A stretch of 64,000 nucleotides of DNA from Fructilactobacillus sanfranciscensis DSM 20451 (GTDB lineage: Bacteria; Bacillota; Bacilli; Lactobacillales; Lactobacillaceae), in contig NZ_AYYM01000001.1 of NCBI RefSeq assembly GCF_001436035.1, forward strand, positions 91,887 to 155,886, given 5' to 3'. Below the pieces are notes generated by a model. It made no database searches. It saw only the letters and a program-made list of their open reading frames with translations, and was not told the origin of the DNA. The position numbers and the translations under genes were made by a program. Position 1 is the stretch's first letter, and every line of letters begins with the position of its first letter. This document shows, one piece after another, positions 35,086 to 46,279 of the stretch.

Positions 35086-37887
35086 TTATTCTTCAAAGCC
35101 AGTTGTGGCAGTTTCTGGGAATTCATCACGTACAATTTTAGCACATCGTGCACAAAATTCAGGATAATCCGCATCACTACCAACATCAGTCTTAATCAAA
35201 CGACAACGTTCACAAACTTTACCATCAGCGTGTTGCACTTCGATAGCAAATTTATCACCAAAAGTAGTTACATCATCTTCAGCATCTTCAATTGATTTAA
35301 TTTCAAGTTCGGAAACCATCAAAATTTGGGCAACATCAACATTTAAGTCAGCCAAAGCTTTTTTGGTATCTTCATCAACATATAAAATTAGCTTAGCTTC
35401 TGAAGGTTTACCAATTACCTTATCATTTCGTGCATCTTCCATGGCCTTTAAGACGTCTTTTCGGAAGTTAAGGAAATTATTCCATTCTGCTGTAACTTCT
35501 TTTTCGTTAGCAAAATGTTTTGGTTCTGGCATTTCAGATAATTGAACAAATTCTTCTGGTTCTTGCAAGAAGCCCCAGATTTCTTCCGTCGTATGTGGCA
35601 AGATTGGCGTTAATAATTTAGTTAAAGCAACTAATGCTTCGTACATAACTGTTTGCATCCCACGACGACGTTTGTCATTTTCTGCATCTATATAAAGAAT
35701 GTCTTTAGCAAAATCTAAGTAGAAAGCTGATAGGTTAGCTGTTAAGAAAGTCATGATCTCTTTGTTAATTGCCATGAAATCATAGTTATCATAAGATTTT
35801 TTCACGTTTTCAATTAAGTGATTTAATTTAACCAACATATATTGATCAACGGAAGTTAACTCATCATATGAAATTGAGTCCTTTTCTGGATCAAAATCAC
35901 TGGTGTTAGCTAATAAGTAACGTACTGTATTCCGAATCTTCTTGTATGAGTCACCAACGGTTTTAAAGTTACCCATTGAAACGCGAACATCAGCTGATGT
36001 ATCAACACTTGTAACCCAAAGACGGATAATATCGGCACCCATTTGTTTGATAACCTCTTCAGGTGCAATGGTATTTCCAAGTGATTTACTCATCTTGTGA
36101 CCTTTACCATCAAGGGTAAATCCTTGTGATAGAAGATTCTTGTAAGGTGCGATTCCATCGTAAGCAACACTGGTAATTAAACTAGAGTTAAACCAACCAC
36201 GATATTGATCAGAACCTTCAAGGTATAAATCAGCTGGATAAGTCAATTGGGGACGTTCTGCTAATACACCTTGATGTGATGAGCCAGAATCAAACCAAAC
36301 ATCCATAATGTCGTTTTCTTTGGTAAATTTACCATGAGGAGAATGTTCGTTAGTATAACCATCAGGAAGTAAATCTTTGGCTTCACGTTCAAACCAAACA
36401 TCTGACCCATATTTTGCAAATAAATCTGCAACATGGTCAATGACATCTTTATCCATGATTGGTTCGCCATCTTCGCCATAAAAAATTGGAAGTGGAACAC
36501 CCCAAACTCGTTGACGAGAAATTACCCAATCCCCACGGTCACGAATCATGTTGTAAAGTCTTTGTTTACCCCAACTTGGATTGAAGTTAACTGTATCAAT
36601 GGCATCAAGAATATTTTGACGAATCTTAGATACGGAAGCAAACCATTGTGGAGTTGCACGGTAAATAACTGGTTTCTTAGTTCTCCAGTCAAATGGATAA
36701 CTATGCTTATATGGCATGTAGTATACTAATTGACCTTGTTCTTTAAGTTTATCTAAGGCAATTTGATTAGCATCTTCATAGAAAACACCAGCAAAATCAG
36801 GACCGGCTTCTTTGGTTAAGTAACCTTTATTATCCACTGGAGCAAAGATTGGAAGACCATATTGTTTTCCAATGATGTAATCGTCTTCCCCATAACCAGG
36901 AGCGGTATGCACAAGACCAGTACCTGCATCATTGGTCACAAAATCACCAAGCATAGTAACTAACTTTTTACTGCTATCAAATGGATGTTCAGCAAGCACA
37001 TTTTCTAATTCTGCACCCTTAACGGTTTTAAGAACTTTAACGTTTTTCCAACCAAACATTTCTGCATCTTTATCTAATAATTCAGTATCTAAAACATATT
37101 TCTTAGGATCATCATCATGTTGTACAACCGCATAATCAAAATCGGCTGAAATTGTAATTCCTTCTGAAGCAGGAATCGTCCAAGGTGTCGTAGTCCATAC
37201 GACCATGTATGTATCATCATTGTCTAAGACACCTTTACCATCAACCACTTTTTCAGCAAAGAAAGCTGATGGTGATTCGACATCATGATATTCAACTTCT
37301 GCTTCAGCTAAAGCAGATTCAGATGACCATGACCAAATAACTGGTTTTAATCCTTTGTAAATTAAACCTTTTTCTGCCATTTTCCCAAACACACGTACTT
37401 CAGCTGCTTCAAATTCAGGCATTAAAGTAAGGTATGGATTATCCCAATCACCTTGTAAACCTAAACGTTTAAATTCAGTTCTTTGCCGATTGACTTGTTT
37501 TAAAGCATAATCATGACATAACTTTCTGAATTCATTGGTCGACATTTTTTTGCGATCATAACCAGCTTTTTTAAGTTGTTGTTCGATTGGAAGACCGTGA
37601 GTATCCCATCCTGGAACAAAAGGTGCACGAAAACCGTTCATTGATTTGTAACGAACGATAAAATCTTTGGTAATCTTATTCATGGCATGACCCATGTGAA
37701 TATCACCATTGGCATATGGAGGACCATCGTGAAGTACAAATGATGGTTTTCCTTCGTTTAATTTTTGACGTTGTTGATAAAGTTGGTTATCTTCCCAGAG
37801 TTTTTCTCGTTCCAACTCTTTTACAGGAAGATTTCCACGCATTTTGAATTTGGTTTTACCAAGATTCAAAGTATCTTTGATTCGCAT
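35086..37887 (-). CDS. ileS: Isoleucyl-tRNA synthetase
   Basis: A class I synthetase of 933 residues. HIGH appears as [10 protein letters not shown] near residue 65, and KMSKS as [12 protein letters not shown] near 600. The editing domain (TTPWTIPAS) lies near 230 and the C-terminal zinc ligands CERCRL and CARCAK lie near 895-925. It joins isoleucine to tRNA-Ile in the cytoplasm. AAGGAG precedes the ATG. It is controlled by an isoleucine T-box and located directly after divIVA, as in many Firmicutes. Confidence 0.98.
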   Translation of the reverse strand: MRIKDTLNLGKTKFKMRGNLPVKELEREKLWEDNQLYQQRQKLNEGKPSFVLHDGPPYANGDIHMGHAMNKITKDFIVRYKSMNGFRAPFVPGWDTHGLPIEQQLKKAGYDRKKMSTNEFRKLCHDYALKQVNRQRTEFKRLGLQGDWDNPYLTLMPEFEAAEVRVFGKMAEKGLIYKGLKPVIWSWSSESALAEAEVEYHDVESPSAFFAEKVVDGKGVLDNDDTYMVVWTTTPWTIPASEGITISADFDYAVVQHDDDPKKYVLDTELLDKDAEMFGWKNVKVLKTVKGAELENVLAEHPFDSSKKLVTMLGDFVTNDAGTGLVHTAPGYGEDDYIIGKQYGLPIFAPVDNKGYLTKEAGPDFAGVFYEDANQIALDKLKEQGQLVYYMPYKHSYPFDWRTKKPVIYRATPQWFASVSKIRQNILDAIDTVNFNPSWGKQRLYNMIRDRGDWVISRQRVWGVPLPIFYGEDGEPIMDKDVIDHVADLFAKYGSDVWFEREAKDLLPDGYTNEHSPHGKFTKENDIMDVWFDSGSSHQGVLAERPQLTYPADLYLEGSDQYRGWFNSSLITSVAYDGIAPYKNLLSQGFTLDGKGHKMSKSLGNTIAPEEVIKQMGADIIRLWVTSVDTSADVRVSMGNFKTVGDSYKKIRNTVRYLLANTSDFDPEKDSISYDELTSVDQYMLVKLNHLIENVKKSYDNYDFMAINKEIMTFLTANLSAFYLDFAKDILYIDAENDKRRRGMQTVMYEALVALTKLLTPILPHTTEEIWGFLQEPEEFVQLSEMPEPKHFANEKEVTAEWNNFLNFRKDVLKAMEDARNDKVIGKPSEAKLILYVDEDTKKALADLNVDVAQILMVSELEIKSIEDAEDDVTTFGDKFAIEVQHADGKVCERCRLIKTDVGSDADYPEFCARCAKIVRDEFPETATTGFEE

Positions 37888-37907
37888 AATTTTACTCCTT
37901 AAATGTA

Positions 37908-38093
37908 CAAAAAGACTCCGTCTACAAGGGACGAAGTCTTCGTGGTACCACCCAATTTTAGAATCGCAAGCGATTCACTCATTGTTTACTATTTAATTAT
38001 TATTAAAGTGATCTTCAATTTAATAGTGACTATTGGGCTTACACCGAATCCCAATTCGCTTAAGTATTAATAAATTGCTTTCCGTCTTTAATA
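37908..38093 (-). promoter_or_regulatory. Isoleucine T-box riboswitch of ileS
   Basis: On the minus strand the T-box consensus TGGGTGGTACCACG is at 37941-37954. A terminator (AAGACTTCGTC/GACGGAGTCTT, 37912-37940) and T run come next, and a GAATCGC/GCGATTC stem III hairpin precedes it. Stem I has a basal helix TATTAAAG (38086-38093) with CTTTAATA (38001-38008). The codon ATC at 38012-38010, 5' of the basal strand, is the specifier, so uncharged tRNA-Ile should allow read-through. The basal strand overlaps the last codon and stop of divIVA. Confidence 0.9.
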
Positions 38094-38759
38094 TAATGTT
38101 CTCACTTCACCACTAGGAAGAATAAGTACAGTAGGTTTTAAATAACTACTTTTTTCAATTCCCTTTGGTAAAGTTTGATTACTTCCAGAGTTTACACTTT
38201 GGATAACTCCATTGTCAAGGTTTTCAACAGATAATTTAATCGTATCTAAATTTTTATAATCAATTCCGTCAACTAAATCAGTCCACTCAGAATTTTTAGC
38301 AAAATCTAATTGACTTTCTAACATACCAATCATTTTTTGCCGGAAAGATTTCAACTGTTCGCGATAATCATTAGTTGAAATTGCTAATGCAGCTGTTTCT
38401 TTAGAGCTTTCAGTAATTGCTCGATTAGCTTCTGACGTAGCATTTTCAATTAGTTCATTCGCTTTGCTTTGAGCAACCGCAATTGTTTCTTCAGCATCTC
38501 GATTAGCTTGTTTTCGTAAATTATCAGCTGCTTCTTGGGCAACTAAAATAGAAGAATTTAAAGCATCTTTATGATTATCATAATTGGTTAACTCTACAGA
38601 AATTTTCTTTACTTTTTCATTTAACCGTTCATTTTCATCTTTTAGGATTTGATAGTCTTTGGTTACTTGATCAAGAAAATCATTAACTTCATCAATATTG
38701 TAACCTCTCATTTTTGTGTTGAACTTTTTCTTATGGATATCCTCAGCTGATAGTACCAT
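38088..38759 (-). CDS. divIVA: DivIVA, septum and pole localisation protein
   Basis: A 223-residue coiled-coil protein that senses negatively curved membrane at septa and recruits division and wall factors. The N-terminal lipid-binding domain reads LSAEDIHKKKFNTKMRGYNIDEVNDFLDQV; two long coiled-coil stretches (about 30-65 and 75-150) follow. The C-terminus is variable. It is the last division gene of the dcw cluster, 12 bases after ylmH, and runs directly into the ileS T-box without a terminator. Confidence 0.95.
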   Translation of the reverse strand: MVLSAEDIHKKKFNTKMRGYNIDEVNDFLDQVTKDYQILKDENERLNEKVKKISVELTNYDNHKDALNSSILVAQEAADNLRKQANRDAEETIAVAQSKANELIENATSEANRAITESSKETAALAISTNDYREQLKSFRQKMIGMLESQLDFAKNSEWTDLVDGIDYKNLDTIKLSVENLDNGVIQSVNSGSNQTLPKGIEKSSYLKPTVLILPSGEVRTLY

Positions 38760-38771
38760 GTAAATCCCTCC

Positions 38772-39563
38772 TTATTTGTTTTTTATAACTTGAAAAGTTA
38801 CTTTATACTTATCTTTTTTTGAAAAACCGTTATTTGCAGTCATTTTAATTCGACCGTGTCCGCGAACTGAAATTAAATCGTGAACTGCAATATCATAATC
38901 CGGCTTATTATATGTAAACCAATTGAGACGCACTTTTTCATGCAGAATCAATTCTTTAGCAACATTTCGTGAAATGTGAAAAACAGCAGCAATAATGACA
39001 TCCATTCTTAAAGATGGCAACGTTAAATTAACCACCTTTGAATCATCAATCACATTTAAAACTTCGTTATTTGGCATTGAAACTAATTTAACTTTAATTC
39101 GACCAACTTGGTCAATTGAATTAATCAAATAAGGCGCCATTGATTTTTCAACTACCATTTCCCATTTTTCACCATCAGTAATAATGTCACCTAAAACATT
39201 TCTTTCAATTCCGGCTCCCATTACGGTTCCTAAAATTTGATTATGTTTGAGAGTAGCAAATTTAACTGGGTAATCAACTTTCAAAATTGCCAATTCAAAA
39301 TCAGCAGATCGTGGTGAAAAATAATCCGGATAAATTAAGCCACGTTTCATTTCCGAATTAATATAACCACCATTGGATGCTAATCTGAGGTTGGGGTACC
39401 GATTAACTAATGTTTGTAATAAATAAATCTCCCGACCATTTAAAAAATCAGTTAAGATCGGACGATACTCAGTGTTAGCACGTTCAATCCAGTCACTAGC
39501 TAATTGCATAAATGGAATTTCACTTTGCCGAAAATGTTGTTGAACGTTCTCGTTAATTTTCAT
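38772..39563 (-). CDS. ylmH: YlmH, S4-domain RNA-binding protein
   Basis: A 263-residue protein with a C-terminal S4 RNA-binding domain (SLRMDVIIAAVFHISRNVAKELILHEKVRLNW, about 183-215). Bacillus YlmH is linked to rescue of stalled ribosomes and aminoacyl-nascent-chain handling; in many Firmicutes it sits between yggT and divIVA, as here. The start touches the yggT stop. It is expressed as part of the downstream part of the dcw operon. Confidence 0.92.
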   Translation of the reverse strand: MKINENVQQHFRQSEIPFMQLASDWIERANTEYRPILTDFLNGREIYLLQTLVNRYPNLRLASNGGYINSEMKRGLIYPDYFSPRSADFELAILKVDYPVKFATLKHNQILGTVMGAGIERNVLGDIITDGEKWEMVVEKSMAPYLINSIDQVGRIKVKLVSMPNNEVLNVIDDSKVVNLTLPSLRMDVIIAAVFHISRNVAKELILHEKVRLNWFTYNKPDYDIAVHDLISVRGHGRIKMTANNGFSKKDKYKVTFQVIKNK

Positions 39564-39844
39564 TACATTGCCAATTTAATGAAAAAATTAGTAATTCCAA
39601 CGACTCCATACTGGATAAACCATAAAGCAATAATTGCTACCATGGGACCAAAGCCAATCATTCCCAGATGGATAAAATTAAAATAATTAAGAAACGGTTC
39701 AACTAATCGATTAATTAAACGACCAAGCCAGGAATCACTTGCTCCTGGGAACCAAGATAATAGTGCCCAAATTACAATCAAAAAAATATAAACGTTAATA
39801 GCATAATACAATAAAGTTCCAATTAAATTAATTGCTGTAATCAT
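39563..39844 (-). CDS. YggT family membrane protein
   Basis: A 93-residue protein with two membrane helices (about 8-29 and 63-88). The conserved ALLSWFPGA and FLNYFNF-type motifs between them define the family. Its function is not settled; in Firmicutes (YlmG) and cyanobacteria it is tied to division and nucleoid or membrane organisation. It overlaps the sepF end by 17 bases and abuts ylmH. Confidence 0.9.
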   Translation of the reverse strand: MITAINLIGTLLYYAINVYIFLIVIWALLSWFPGASDSWLGRLINRLVEPFLNYFNFIHLGMIGFGPMVAIIALWFIQYGVVGITNFFIKLAM

Positions 39845-40259
39845 TTTTATTCTCCAAACGTTTGTTAAATCGTTGCTTTACGTCACCATCAATCGCGAAA
39901 TTTTTGGGTGCACAAAGATAAACATGTTCATCAATTTGTTGAATGCTACCATCAATTGCAAACACAGTTCCGTTAAGAAAATCAACAATACGACGAATTG
40001 TAGCTGGCTGAACATTATTCATTTTGATTAGAACAGCATTTCCATTCATTAATTTGTTTGAAATGCTTTTAGCATCAGCAAAAATACGTGGCTCCATAAT
40101 ATTAATCTGACTATCGGGAATTCTATTTTCTGTTATAGAAAAAACCTTCCTTGGATTAAGATTAGGTCTTCCATTAACATTTCTATTTAAATTTTCATAG
40201 TTTTCATTATCAGCCTCATCTGGCATTCCAAAAAAACTATTAAAAATATTTTTTGCCAT
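39828..40259 (-). CDS. sepF: SepF, FtsZ-membrane anchor
   Basis: A 143-residue protein that forms rings, bundles FtsZ filaments and attaches them to the membrane in parallel with FtsA. It has an N-terminal amphipathic helix (AKNIFNSFFGM), a flexible linker, and the SepF core fold from about 55 (EPRIFADAKSISNKLMNGNAVLIKMNN...FLNGTVFAIDGSI). It lies 15 bases after ftsZ, the normal order. Confidence 0.95.
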   Translation of the reverse strand: MAKNIFNSFFGMPDEADNENYENLNRNVNGRPNLNPRKVFSITENRIPDSQINIMEPRIFADAKSISNKLMNGNAVLIKMNNVQPATIRRIVDFLNGTVFAIDGSIQQIDEHVYLCAPKNFAIDGDVKQRFNKRLENKNDYSN

Positions 40260-40274
40260 GACTACACCTCACTA

Positions 40275-41477
40275 CTAATTGTTACGGTATTTAAAATTAA
40301 ATGGTGGAATATCATCATTTGAATTATCACCATTATCATCATCTTCAGAGGTTTTAAATGGTTCAAAATCCTTCTTTTCAACGTTAGCAAAACGACGATC
40401 AACAGTATCATTGTTCTGAGAATTATCTAAGCTAGGACTAACTGGTTTAGTTGGTTCAACTACTTGATTATTTGATTTAATTGAAGTGTTAAGTCCCGGT
40501 GTATTTACAATTGGATTTGAATCATCATCAATTCCTGTTGCAATCACTGATACACGAATTTCATCACCCATGTCTTCATTAATTGAAGTACCAAAAATAA
40601 TGTTTGTATCATCCGAAGTGGCATCACGAATGATATTTGCAGCATCTTGTGCTTCAAAAATTCCTAAATCAGTTCCACCAGTAATGTTTAGCAATACTTG
40701 CTTAGCACCATCAATTGAAACCTCAAGTAATGGTGAATTAATTGCCTTTTTAGTTGCCTCAGCAGCTCTGTTTTCTCCAGTTGCTGAACCAACACCCATT
40801 AAAGCAGTTCCTTTGTCTTTCATAATGGTGGTAACATCAGCGAAATCAAGGTTCACGTATCCAGGACGAGTGATTAAATCAGAAATTCCTTGAACACCTT
40901 GACGCAAAACGTTATCAGCATCATGTAAAGCACCTAAAAATGTGGTCTTCTTATCGGCCATTTCTAATACTTGATTATTTGAAATAACAACCATGGTATC
41001 AACATTTTGTTTTAATGCTTCAAGACCTTCACTGGCATTATGTGAACGAGCTGGTCCTTCAAAAGTAAAGGGACGAGTTACAACTGCAACGGTTAAAGCA
41101 CCCATGCCTTTAGCAATTTTAGCAATAATTGGAGCAGCACCGTTACCAGTACCACCACCCATTCCAGCAGTAACAAATACCATGTCAGAGCCTTTTAGAG
41201 CATTGGTAATATCTTCTTGACTTTCTTCGGCTGATTTTGCACCAACTTCAGGATTAGATCCAGCTCCTAGACCTTTGGTTAATTTAGGTCCAAGATTAAT
41301 TTTAACTTCAGCCTTAGAATCATTTAAAGCTTGAACATCAGTGTTAGCAGCAATAAATTCTACTCCTTTAACACCATCTTCAATCATACGGTTAACGGCG
41401 TTTCCACCACCACCACCAATACCAATAACTTTGATGTTAGCTCCTTTGTTAGCATTTTGATCAATTGAGTAATCCAT
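40275..41477 (-). CDS. ftsZ: FtsZ, tubulin-like division GTPase
   Basis: A 400-residue protein that polymerises into the Z-ring. The GTP-binding loop [10 protein letters not shown] (tubulin signature) is near residue 105, and [18 protein letters not shown] start motif [13 protein letters not shown] near 20. A T7 synergy loop is followed by an acidic linker and the C-terminal [13 protein letters not shown] peptide that binds FtsA and SepF. GGAGG lies just before the ATG at 41477, eight codons inside the longest frame. It starts 16 bases after ftsA. Confidence 0.98.
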   Translation of the reverse strand: MDYSIDQNANKGANIKVIGIGGGGGNAVNRMIEDGVKGVEFIAANTDVQALNDSKAEVKINLGPKLTKGLGAGSNPEVGAKSAEESQEDITNALKGSDMVFVTAGMGGGTGNGAAPIIAKIAKGMGALTVAVVTRPFTFEGPARSHNASEGLEALKQNVDTMVVISNNQVLEMADKKTTFLGALHDADNVLRQGVQGISDLITRPGYVNLDFADVTTIMKDKGTALMGVGSATGENRAAEATKKAINSPLLEVSIDGAKQVLLNITGGTDLGIFEAQDAANIIRDATSDDTNIIFGTSINEDMGDEIRVSVIATGIDDDSNPIVNTPGLNTSIKSNNQVVEPTKPVSPSLDNSQNNDTVDRRFANVEKKDFEPFKTSEDDDNGDNSNDDIPPFNFKYRNN

Positions 41478-41493
41478 TATTTCATCCTCCGAG

Positions 41494-42858
41494 TCATTCA
41501 AAGAAATTCTTTAAAGCAAATCTTGACTTTGCCTTTTTGGATTTCTTATCATCTTTTTTTAGTTTTTTTAGTGAAGCAAAGATACCTTCATGATCTTCTT
41601 CATTTGTTCCAGTAACCTGTGGGGTTTCACGACGTGTTTGTCTTATTTCTTCAACTGTTTCATTTTCTTCAGTTAACGGTTCTTCTAAGTAAAAATTATC
41701 ATCAAAAGCAGAACGAACAACCTTAATAATTTCATCCATCTTATTTGCATACTCTACTAAAGCTAGAGCATTTGCAAACGATGCATGCCGAATTCCCATT
41801 TGGTTAGGGGTATAAATTCGGACATTAACACCAAATGTATTTGCAGCCAATTCCGCAATTCCAGGCATTGAAGAAACACCACCGGTCATTACGATTCCAC
41901 CAGGCATTCCTAAAGCATTAGCTTCAACAAGTTTATCACGTAGGCGTCTAAAGATTTGATCCAAACGAGCTTCAATAATTTGTGCTAGCAGTTTCTCTGA
42001 TACGTTTTCTGGTTGACTTTTACCAACAATGTCAACTGGAAAATTGTTTTCAGCAGAAGCTTGGTCGACGTTAGCAAATCCATATTCATTCTTAATGTTT
42101 TCGGCATCTTTAAATGACGTACCAAGTACTGATGAAATATCTTTAGTAATGAATTGACCACCTTCATGGTCAACATCAACGTACTTAAGTTCATAATTAT
42201 GAATGACAGCAGCAGTTGATTGACCACCACCAAGATCAATTAAAATTGTTCCAAAATCTTGTTCTGGATCACTAAGAATTGTCCGGCCTTCAGCCTCAGC
42301 ACTTACCAACATCATATCAATGTTTAATCCAGCTTTTTCAACTGCTTTTCTCACATTATGTATAATTGTTTTGGGTCCGGTAATAATCCGACCTTCCAGT
42401 TCAAGATGTGATCCCACCATTCCACGTGGATCAAAAATTTGATCAAAACCATCAATTTTAAATTCTTCTGGAATTAAATCAATTAATTCGCGTTCTTGCG
42501 GAATATTATTAGTAATAGCGGCTTGCGCAACATCAGCAATATCTTGGTTATTAATTTCTTGAGAACTATCAGGAAGATTAATCATTCCTGAACAGTGACT
42601 AATTGAAATTTTATCAGCTGGCAATCCAACAACAACACTACTAATTTCAACTCCAGACTTTGTTTCAGCCTGAGAAATCGTTTTTTTAATCGCTTGAGCT
42701 GCTTTATCAATATCAACAATAATCCCCCGACTAACGCCAGCAGACTCTTCATTTCCAAATCCAATTACACTAACTAGTCCATCAACTTGTTGAGCAACAA
42801 TGACTTTGATTGAAGTTGTTCCAATATCCAAACCAATGTAAATATCTGAATCATTCAT
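41494..42858 (-). CDS. ftsA: FtsA, actin-like Z-ring anchor
   Basis: A 454-residue actin-family ATPase that tethers FtsZ to the membrane. The phosphate-1 motif is [12 protein letters not shown] (residues 8-19), phosphate-2 [15 protein letters not shown] near 205, and the adenosine motif [14 protein letters not shown] near 330. The C-terminal amphipathic membrane helix ([11 protein letters not shown]) is present after a long charged linker. A 90-base AT-rich gap separates it from divIB, the largest gap inside the cluster, leaving room for an internal promoter. Confidence 0.97.
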   Translation of the reverse strand: MNDSDIYIGLDIGTTSIKVIVAQQVDGLVSVIGFGNEESAGVSRGIIVDIDKAAQAIKKTISQAETKSGVEISSVVVGLPADKISISHCSGMINLPDSSQEINNQDIADVAQAAITNNIPQERELIDLIPEEFKIDGFDQIFDPRGMVGSHLELEGRIITGPKTIIHNVRKAVEKAGLNIDMMLVSAEAEGRTILSDPEQDFGTILIDLGGGQSTAAVIHNYELKYVDVDHEGGQFITKDISSVLGTSFKDAENIKNEYGFANVDQASAENNFPVDIVGKSQPENVSEKLLAQIIEARLDQIFRRLRDKLVEANALGMPGGIVMTGGVSSMPGIAELAANTFGVNVRIYTPNQMGIRHASFANALALVEYANKMDEIIKVVRSAFDDNFYLEEPLTEENETVEEIRQTRRETPQVTGTNEEDHEGIFASLKKLKKDDKKSKKAKSRFALKNFFE

Positions 42859-42949
42859 GCTTTGGACCTCCTACTTATCTAATGGTACCTTTAACTAATA
42901 TATAGCTTAAGTTTACCATATAACAGAATTTATTTTAAAAAAGTATACA

Positions 42950-43765
42950 TTATTTAATTGGTGTTGCATATGCCCCATATTCCATATTTACAACACTTGG
43001 CCGTTTTAATGTTGTTTTGATGCTTGGATAATATGCCATTTTTTTTGCTAATTGATCATTTTGTAAAACAACTTGATTTCCATCGTTTAAATACACTTTA
43101 ACTTTTTGAGGATCATCAACGGTAGTTTCTTTTTTTACTTCTTTGACATCTGCCTTTAAATCATTGGGCAATTTTTCATATTGAAGTAGAGTAGTCTTAA
43201 TTCGTTTTTTATTTGAAAATCCCTGTAAAATAAGCACATTCTTTTTATTGTTAATCGAAGCGGGTTGCTTAACCGTCTCACCACGATCATTAACCGGATA
43301 ATAATGACCATCGTGTTTAAAATATGCATAAAAATCATAAAATCTAATTTTCAAAATAGCTTCGTTATGCCCTTTCCAGTTGATTTTTACATTTTTTACA
43401 TTAATATCATTTTGTTTAACCAGCTTAATAACTTTTGGTTCATTAAGCTTAACCATCATTAGTGAGTCTCCAACTTGAATTGGTAAATTATTTTTTAGTT
43501 GATTTTGATCTTGTAAAGCCTCAATGCTAATATTTTTCACTTTACTATATGGAGAAACAAAATATCCTGAAATTAAAGCAATTATTATAAAAAATAAACA
43601 TAGTGGTAAAGCCGTTTTAAAAATAAGTCGACGTCGATACTTTTTTATTTTTTTATTTTTTCTTCCAACCCGTAATCGACTATTTTTTCTCACTTTTTTT
43701 TCAATATATTTATTTAAATGTTCATTTTCGATAGGATCATTAGAAAACTGCTGGTCTTCTTTCAT
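42950..43765 (-). CDS. divIB: DivIB/FtsQ, division protein
   Basis: A 271-residue bitopic membrane protein that scaffolds the FtsL-DivIC complex and PBP activation. A basic cytoplasmic tail (about 1-47) is followed by one membrane segment (KTALPLCLFFIIIALISGYF, about 50-69), a POTRA domain (SPYSKVKNISIEAL...) and a beta domain. The length is typical for lactobacilli. It follows murG by 12 bases. Confidence 0.93.
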   Translation of the reverse strand: MKEDQQFSNDPIENEHLNKYIEKKVRKNSRLRVGRKNKKIKKYRRRLIFKTALPLCLFFIIIALISGYFVSPYSKVKNISIEALQDQNQLKNNLPIQVGDSLMMVKLNEPKVIKLVKQNDINVKNVKINWKGHNEAILKIRFYDFYAYFKHDGHYYPVNDRGETVKQPASINNKKNVLILQGFSNKKRIKTTLLQYEKLPNDLKADVKEVKKETTVDDPQKVKVYLNDGNQVVLQNDQLAKKMAYYPSIKTTLKRPSVVNMEYGAYATPIK

Positions 43766-43777
43766 AAACTCACCTAC

Positions 43778-44884
43778 TTATTTACGATGACTAGCAATGG
43801 CACTCTTACAAACCTGAAGTAGTTGATCTGCAGCATCAGTAACACCCATTTCTTTTGCATTGTCTGCCATTTCTTTACGACGCTTATCATCATTCATTAA
43901 TAAATCGACCTTAGATACTAAAGAATCTCCATTTAAATCAGCTTCTGTTTCAATAATTGCGGCAGAGTTTTTAACTAAACTCATGGCATTTTTAGTTTGA
44001 TGGTCAGCAGTAACATATGGACTAGGAATTAAAATCGAAGGAATTCCTAAGGCTGTGATTTCAGCTAAGCTTGTTGCCCCTGCTCTTCCAACAATTAAAG
44101 CCACTTTAGGAAGAACTGCTGGCATATTAGAGATGTATGGCAAAATTTTAATGTTTTCATTAACTTTAACGTCCTTCAAAGCAGTTTTAACACCATCAAA
44201 ACGATTCTTACCAGTTACAAAAACAACTTGATAATTTTTGTCATCAAAAGCTGGAATGGCTTGTTCGGTTGCACTATTGATTTTTAGAGCACCTTGGCTA
44301 CCGCCAAAAATTAGAACAGTTGGTACATTATCTTGTAAGCCAATTTCTGACCAAGAAAAATTGCTTTTAATCTTAGCAACTTGCTGGGCACGTGGATTCC
44401 CGGTAAAAACTACTTTTTCTTCTGGAAATTGTGCTTTTGCTTCATCAAATGCAATTCCAATCTTATCAACATAACGACTAAGAAATTTATTCGTCCAACC
44501 AACTACACTATTTTGTTCATGAATAACCGTTGGAATACCCATTTTAGCAGCAGCATACAAAACTGCTCCAGATACATAACCACCTGTTCCTACTACTACA
44601 TCAGGCTTGAAATCTTTAATTATTTTCTTAGCTTTATGGACACTTTCTAAAAATAAGTAAATAGTCTTGAAGTTATACATTGTTAGCAATTTACGCTTAA
44701 AACCTTGAATTTTTAAGGGTTTAAACTTTAATCCTTTTTCAGGAACAATATTTTTTTCAAGTCCCCGTTCAGAACCGACATACAAGACATCCGCATTTTT
44801 ATCTTGAGCTTGTAATGCCTCAACTAGTGATAAAGCTGGATAAATATGTCCTCCAGTTCCACCACCGGATACAATCATTTTCAT
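43778..44884 (-). CDS. murG: MurG, lipid II-forming GlcNAc transferase
   Basis: A 368-residue membrane-associated GT28 enzyme that adds GlcNAc to lipid I. The N-terminal glycine loop [13 protein letters not shown] (residues 5-17) binds the acceptor, and [19 protein letters not shown] near 260 is the UDP-GlcNAc-binding signature. It is 2 bases after murD, so the two are coupled. Confidence 0.98.
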   Translation of the reverse strand: MKMIVSGGGTGGHIYPALSLVEALQAQDKNADVLYVGSERGLEKNIVPEKGLKFKPLKIQGFKRKLLTMYNFKTIYLFLESVHKAKKIIKDFKPDVVVGTGGYVSGAVLYAAAKMGIPTVIHEQNSVVGWTNKFLSRYVDKIGIAFDEAKAQFPEEKVVFTGNPRAQQVAKIKSNFSWSEIGLQDNVPTVLIFGGSQGALKINSATEQAIPAFDDKNYQVVFVTGKNRFDGVKTALKDVKVNENIKILPYISNMPAVLPKVALIVGRAGATSLAEITALGIPSILIPSPYVTADHQTKNAMSLVKNSAAIIETEADLNGDSLVSKVDLLMNDDKRRKEMADNAKEMGVTDAADQLLQVCKSAIASHRK

Positions 44885-44886
44885 GG

Positions 44887-46260
44887 TTATTCCTCCTTTT
44901 TACCGGTCAACTTTTCAACGTCCTTTATATATTGATCTCCACGAATTTCAAAACTTGGAAATTGGTCCCAACTTGCATTAGCTGGTGACAACAATACAAT
45001 TTCACCTGGCTTACTCATTTCGTAAGCTACGGGAACTGCTTCATCAAGATTATCGACCACTTTAATTTGTGGAACTCCAGCTTTTTGAGCACTATCTTTT
45101 AATAATTGAGCAGTTTCTCCAAATAGAACAATTCCATTCAAATGCTTTTTGAAATCTGGTTCTAACTTTTCAAAAGTATACCCTCGATCTAATCCACCAG
45201 CCAATAAAATGATTGGCTTTTTGAACCCTTCGATAGCCATTTGTGTTGCTTCAATATCAGTAGCTTTTGAATCATTGTAAAAATCGCGTCCATTTGATGA
45301 AAGCACAAACTGATTACGGTGCCGAACTCCACCAAAATTTTTAAGTACTTTTACGATTTCAGTTGCAGAAACTCCAGATAATCTTGCTACCGCAATTGCT
45401 GCTAAAGCATTTTCAACATTCTGTTCTCCTGGAATCCGAATGTCTTTGGCTTTCATAATGTATTCATCGCGAAAATATAACTTACCATCACGTTGATATG
45501 CGCCATCTTCATAATTACCTTTTACTGAAAAAGGAACGACCTTAGCTTTGCTACGTTTCGACAACTTACGCCATTCTTCACGATCAAAATTCATTACTAA
45601 ATAATCATCCGCAGTTTGATTTTTTGTAATTTGCATTTTAGCATTAATGTAATTTTCTCGTGTTTTATGATAATCTAAATGATTTTCAAAAATATTAGTA
45701 ATAACGGCAATATGGGGATGCAAAGTTGTAATTCCTAAAAGCATAAAACTAGAAAGTTCCATAACAATTTCATCATTAGAAGTTGCTTTTTCGGCTACTT
45801 TAGTAGCTGAAATTCCAATATTTCCTGCTCTGTATGCCTTTCCTTTTTCATTTCCTGCATTTAGCATTTCAGCAATCATTGTAGTCGTCGTCGTTTTCCC
45901 ATTACTACCAGTAACGCCAATCAACTTGGCATTGGCAATTTCACCAGCTAATTCAATTTCAACAATTACTGGAATCTTTTTATCTTCAGCGGCTTTAACT
46001 AAAGGAACGTCATAATTAATTCCTGGATTTTTTATCATTAAATCAACATTATCAAGCAATGATAACGGTGATTTTCCAGCAACAACTTTAACACCAGCCT
46101 TAACTAGTTCATCAAAATCAGCAATTTCAGATGCTGGTTTAGCATCTGTTAAAGTCACATTAGCACCTAGTTTAATCAATAATTTTGCTGCATTAGTACC
46201 ACTTAGTCCAGCACCAAAAACTAACACATTTTTATCTTTATAATCATTAATTTGTTTCAT
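44887..46260 (-). CDS. murD: MurD, UDP-MurNAc-L-Ala:D-Glu ligase
   Basis: A 457-residue Mur ligase adding D-glutamate to UDP-MurNAc-L-alanine. The ATP loop is [15 protein letters not shown] near 114-128. ENHLDYH near 190 and GGVRHRNQ near 300 are family motifs, and the C-terminal domain is complete with [17 protein letters not shown]. It lies between mraY and murG. Confidence 0.98.
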   Translation of the reverse strand: MKQINDYKDKNVLVFGAGLSGTNAAKLLIKLGANVTLTDAKPASEIADFDELVKAGVKVVAGKSPLSLLDNVDLMIKNPGINYDVPLVKAAEDKKIPVIVEIELAGEIANAKLIGVTGSNGKTTTTTMIAEMLNAGNEKGKAYRAGNIGISATKVAEKATSNDEIVMELSSFMLLGITTLHPHIAVITNIFENHLDYHKTRENYINAKMQITKNQTADDYLVMNFDREEWRKLSKRSKAKVVPFSVKGNYEDGAYQRDGKLYFRDEYIMKAKDIRIPGEQNVENALAAIAVARLSGVSATEIVKVLKNFGGVRHRNQFVLSSNGRDFYNDSKATDIEATQMAIEGFKKPIILLAGGLDRGYTFEKLEPDFKKHLNGIVLFGETAQLLKDSAQKAGVPQIKVVDNLDEAVPVAYEMSKPGEIVLLSPANASWDQFPSFEIRGDQYIKDVEKLTGKKEE

Positions 46261-46279
46261 TTTAAATTCTCCTGCGGAA

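Noticed and set aside
40486..40893. A 135-codon plus-strand frame
   Set aside because: It is the reverse-strand shadow of ftsZ.
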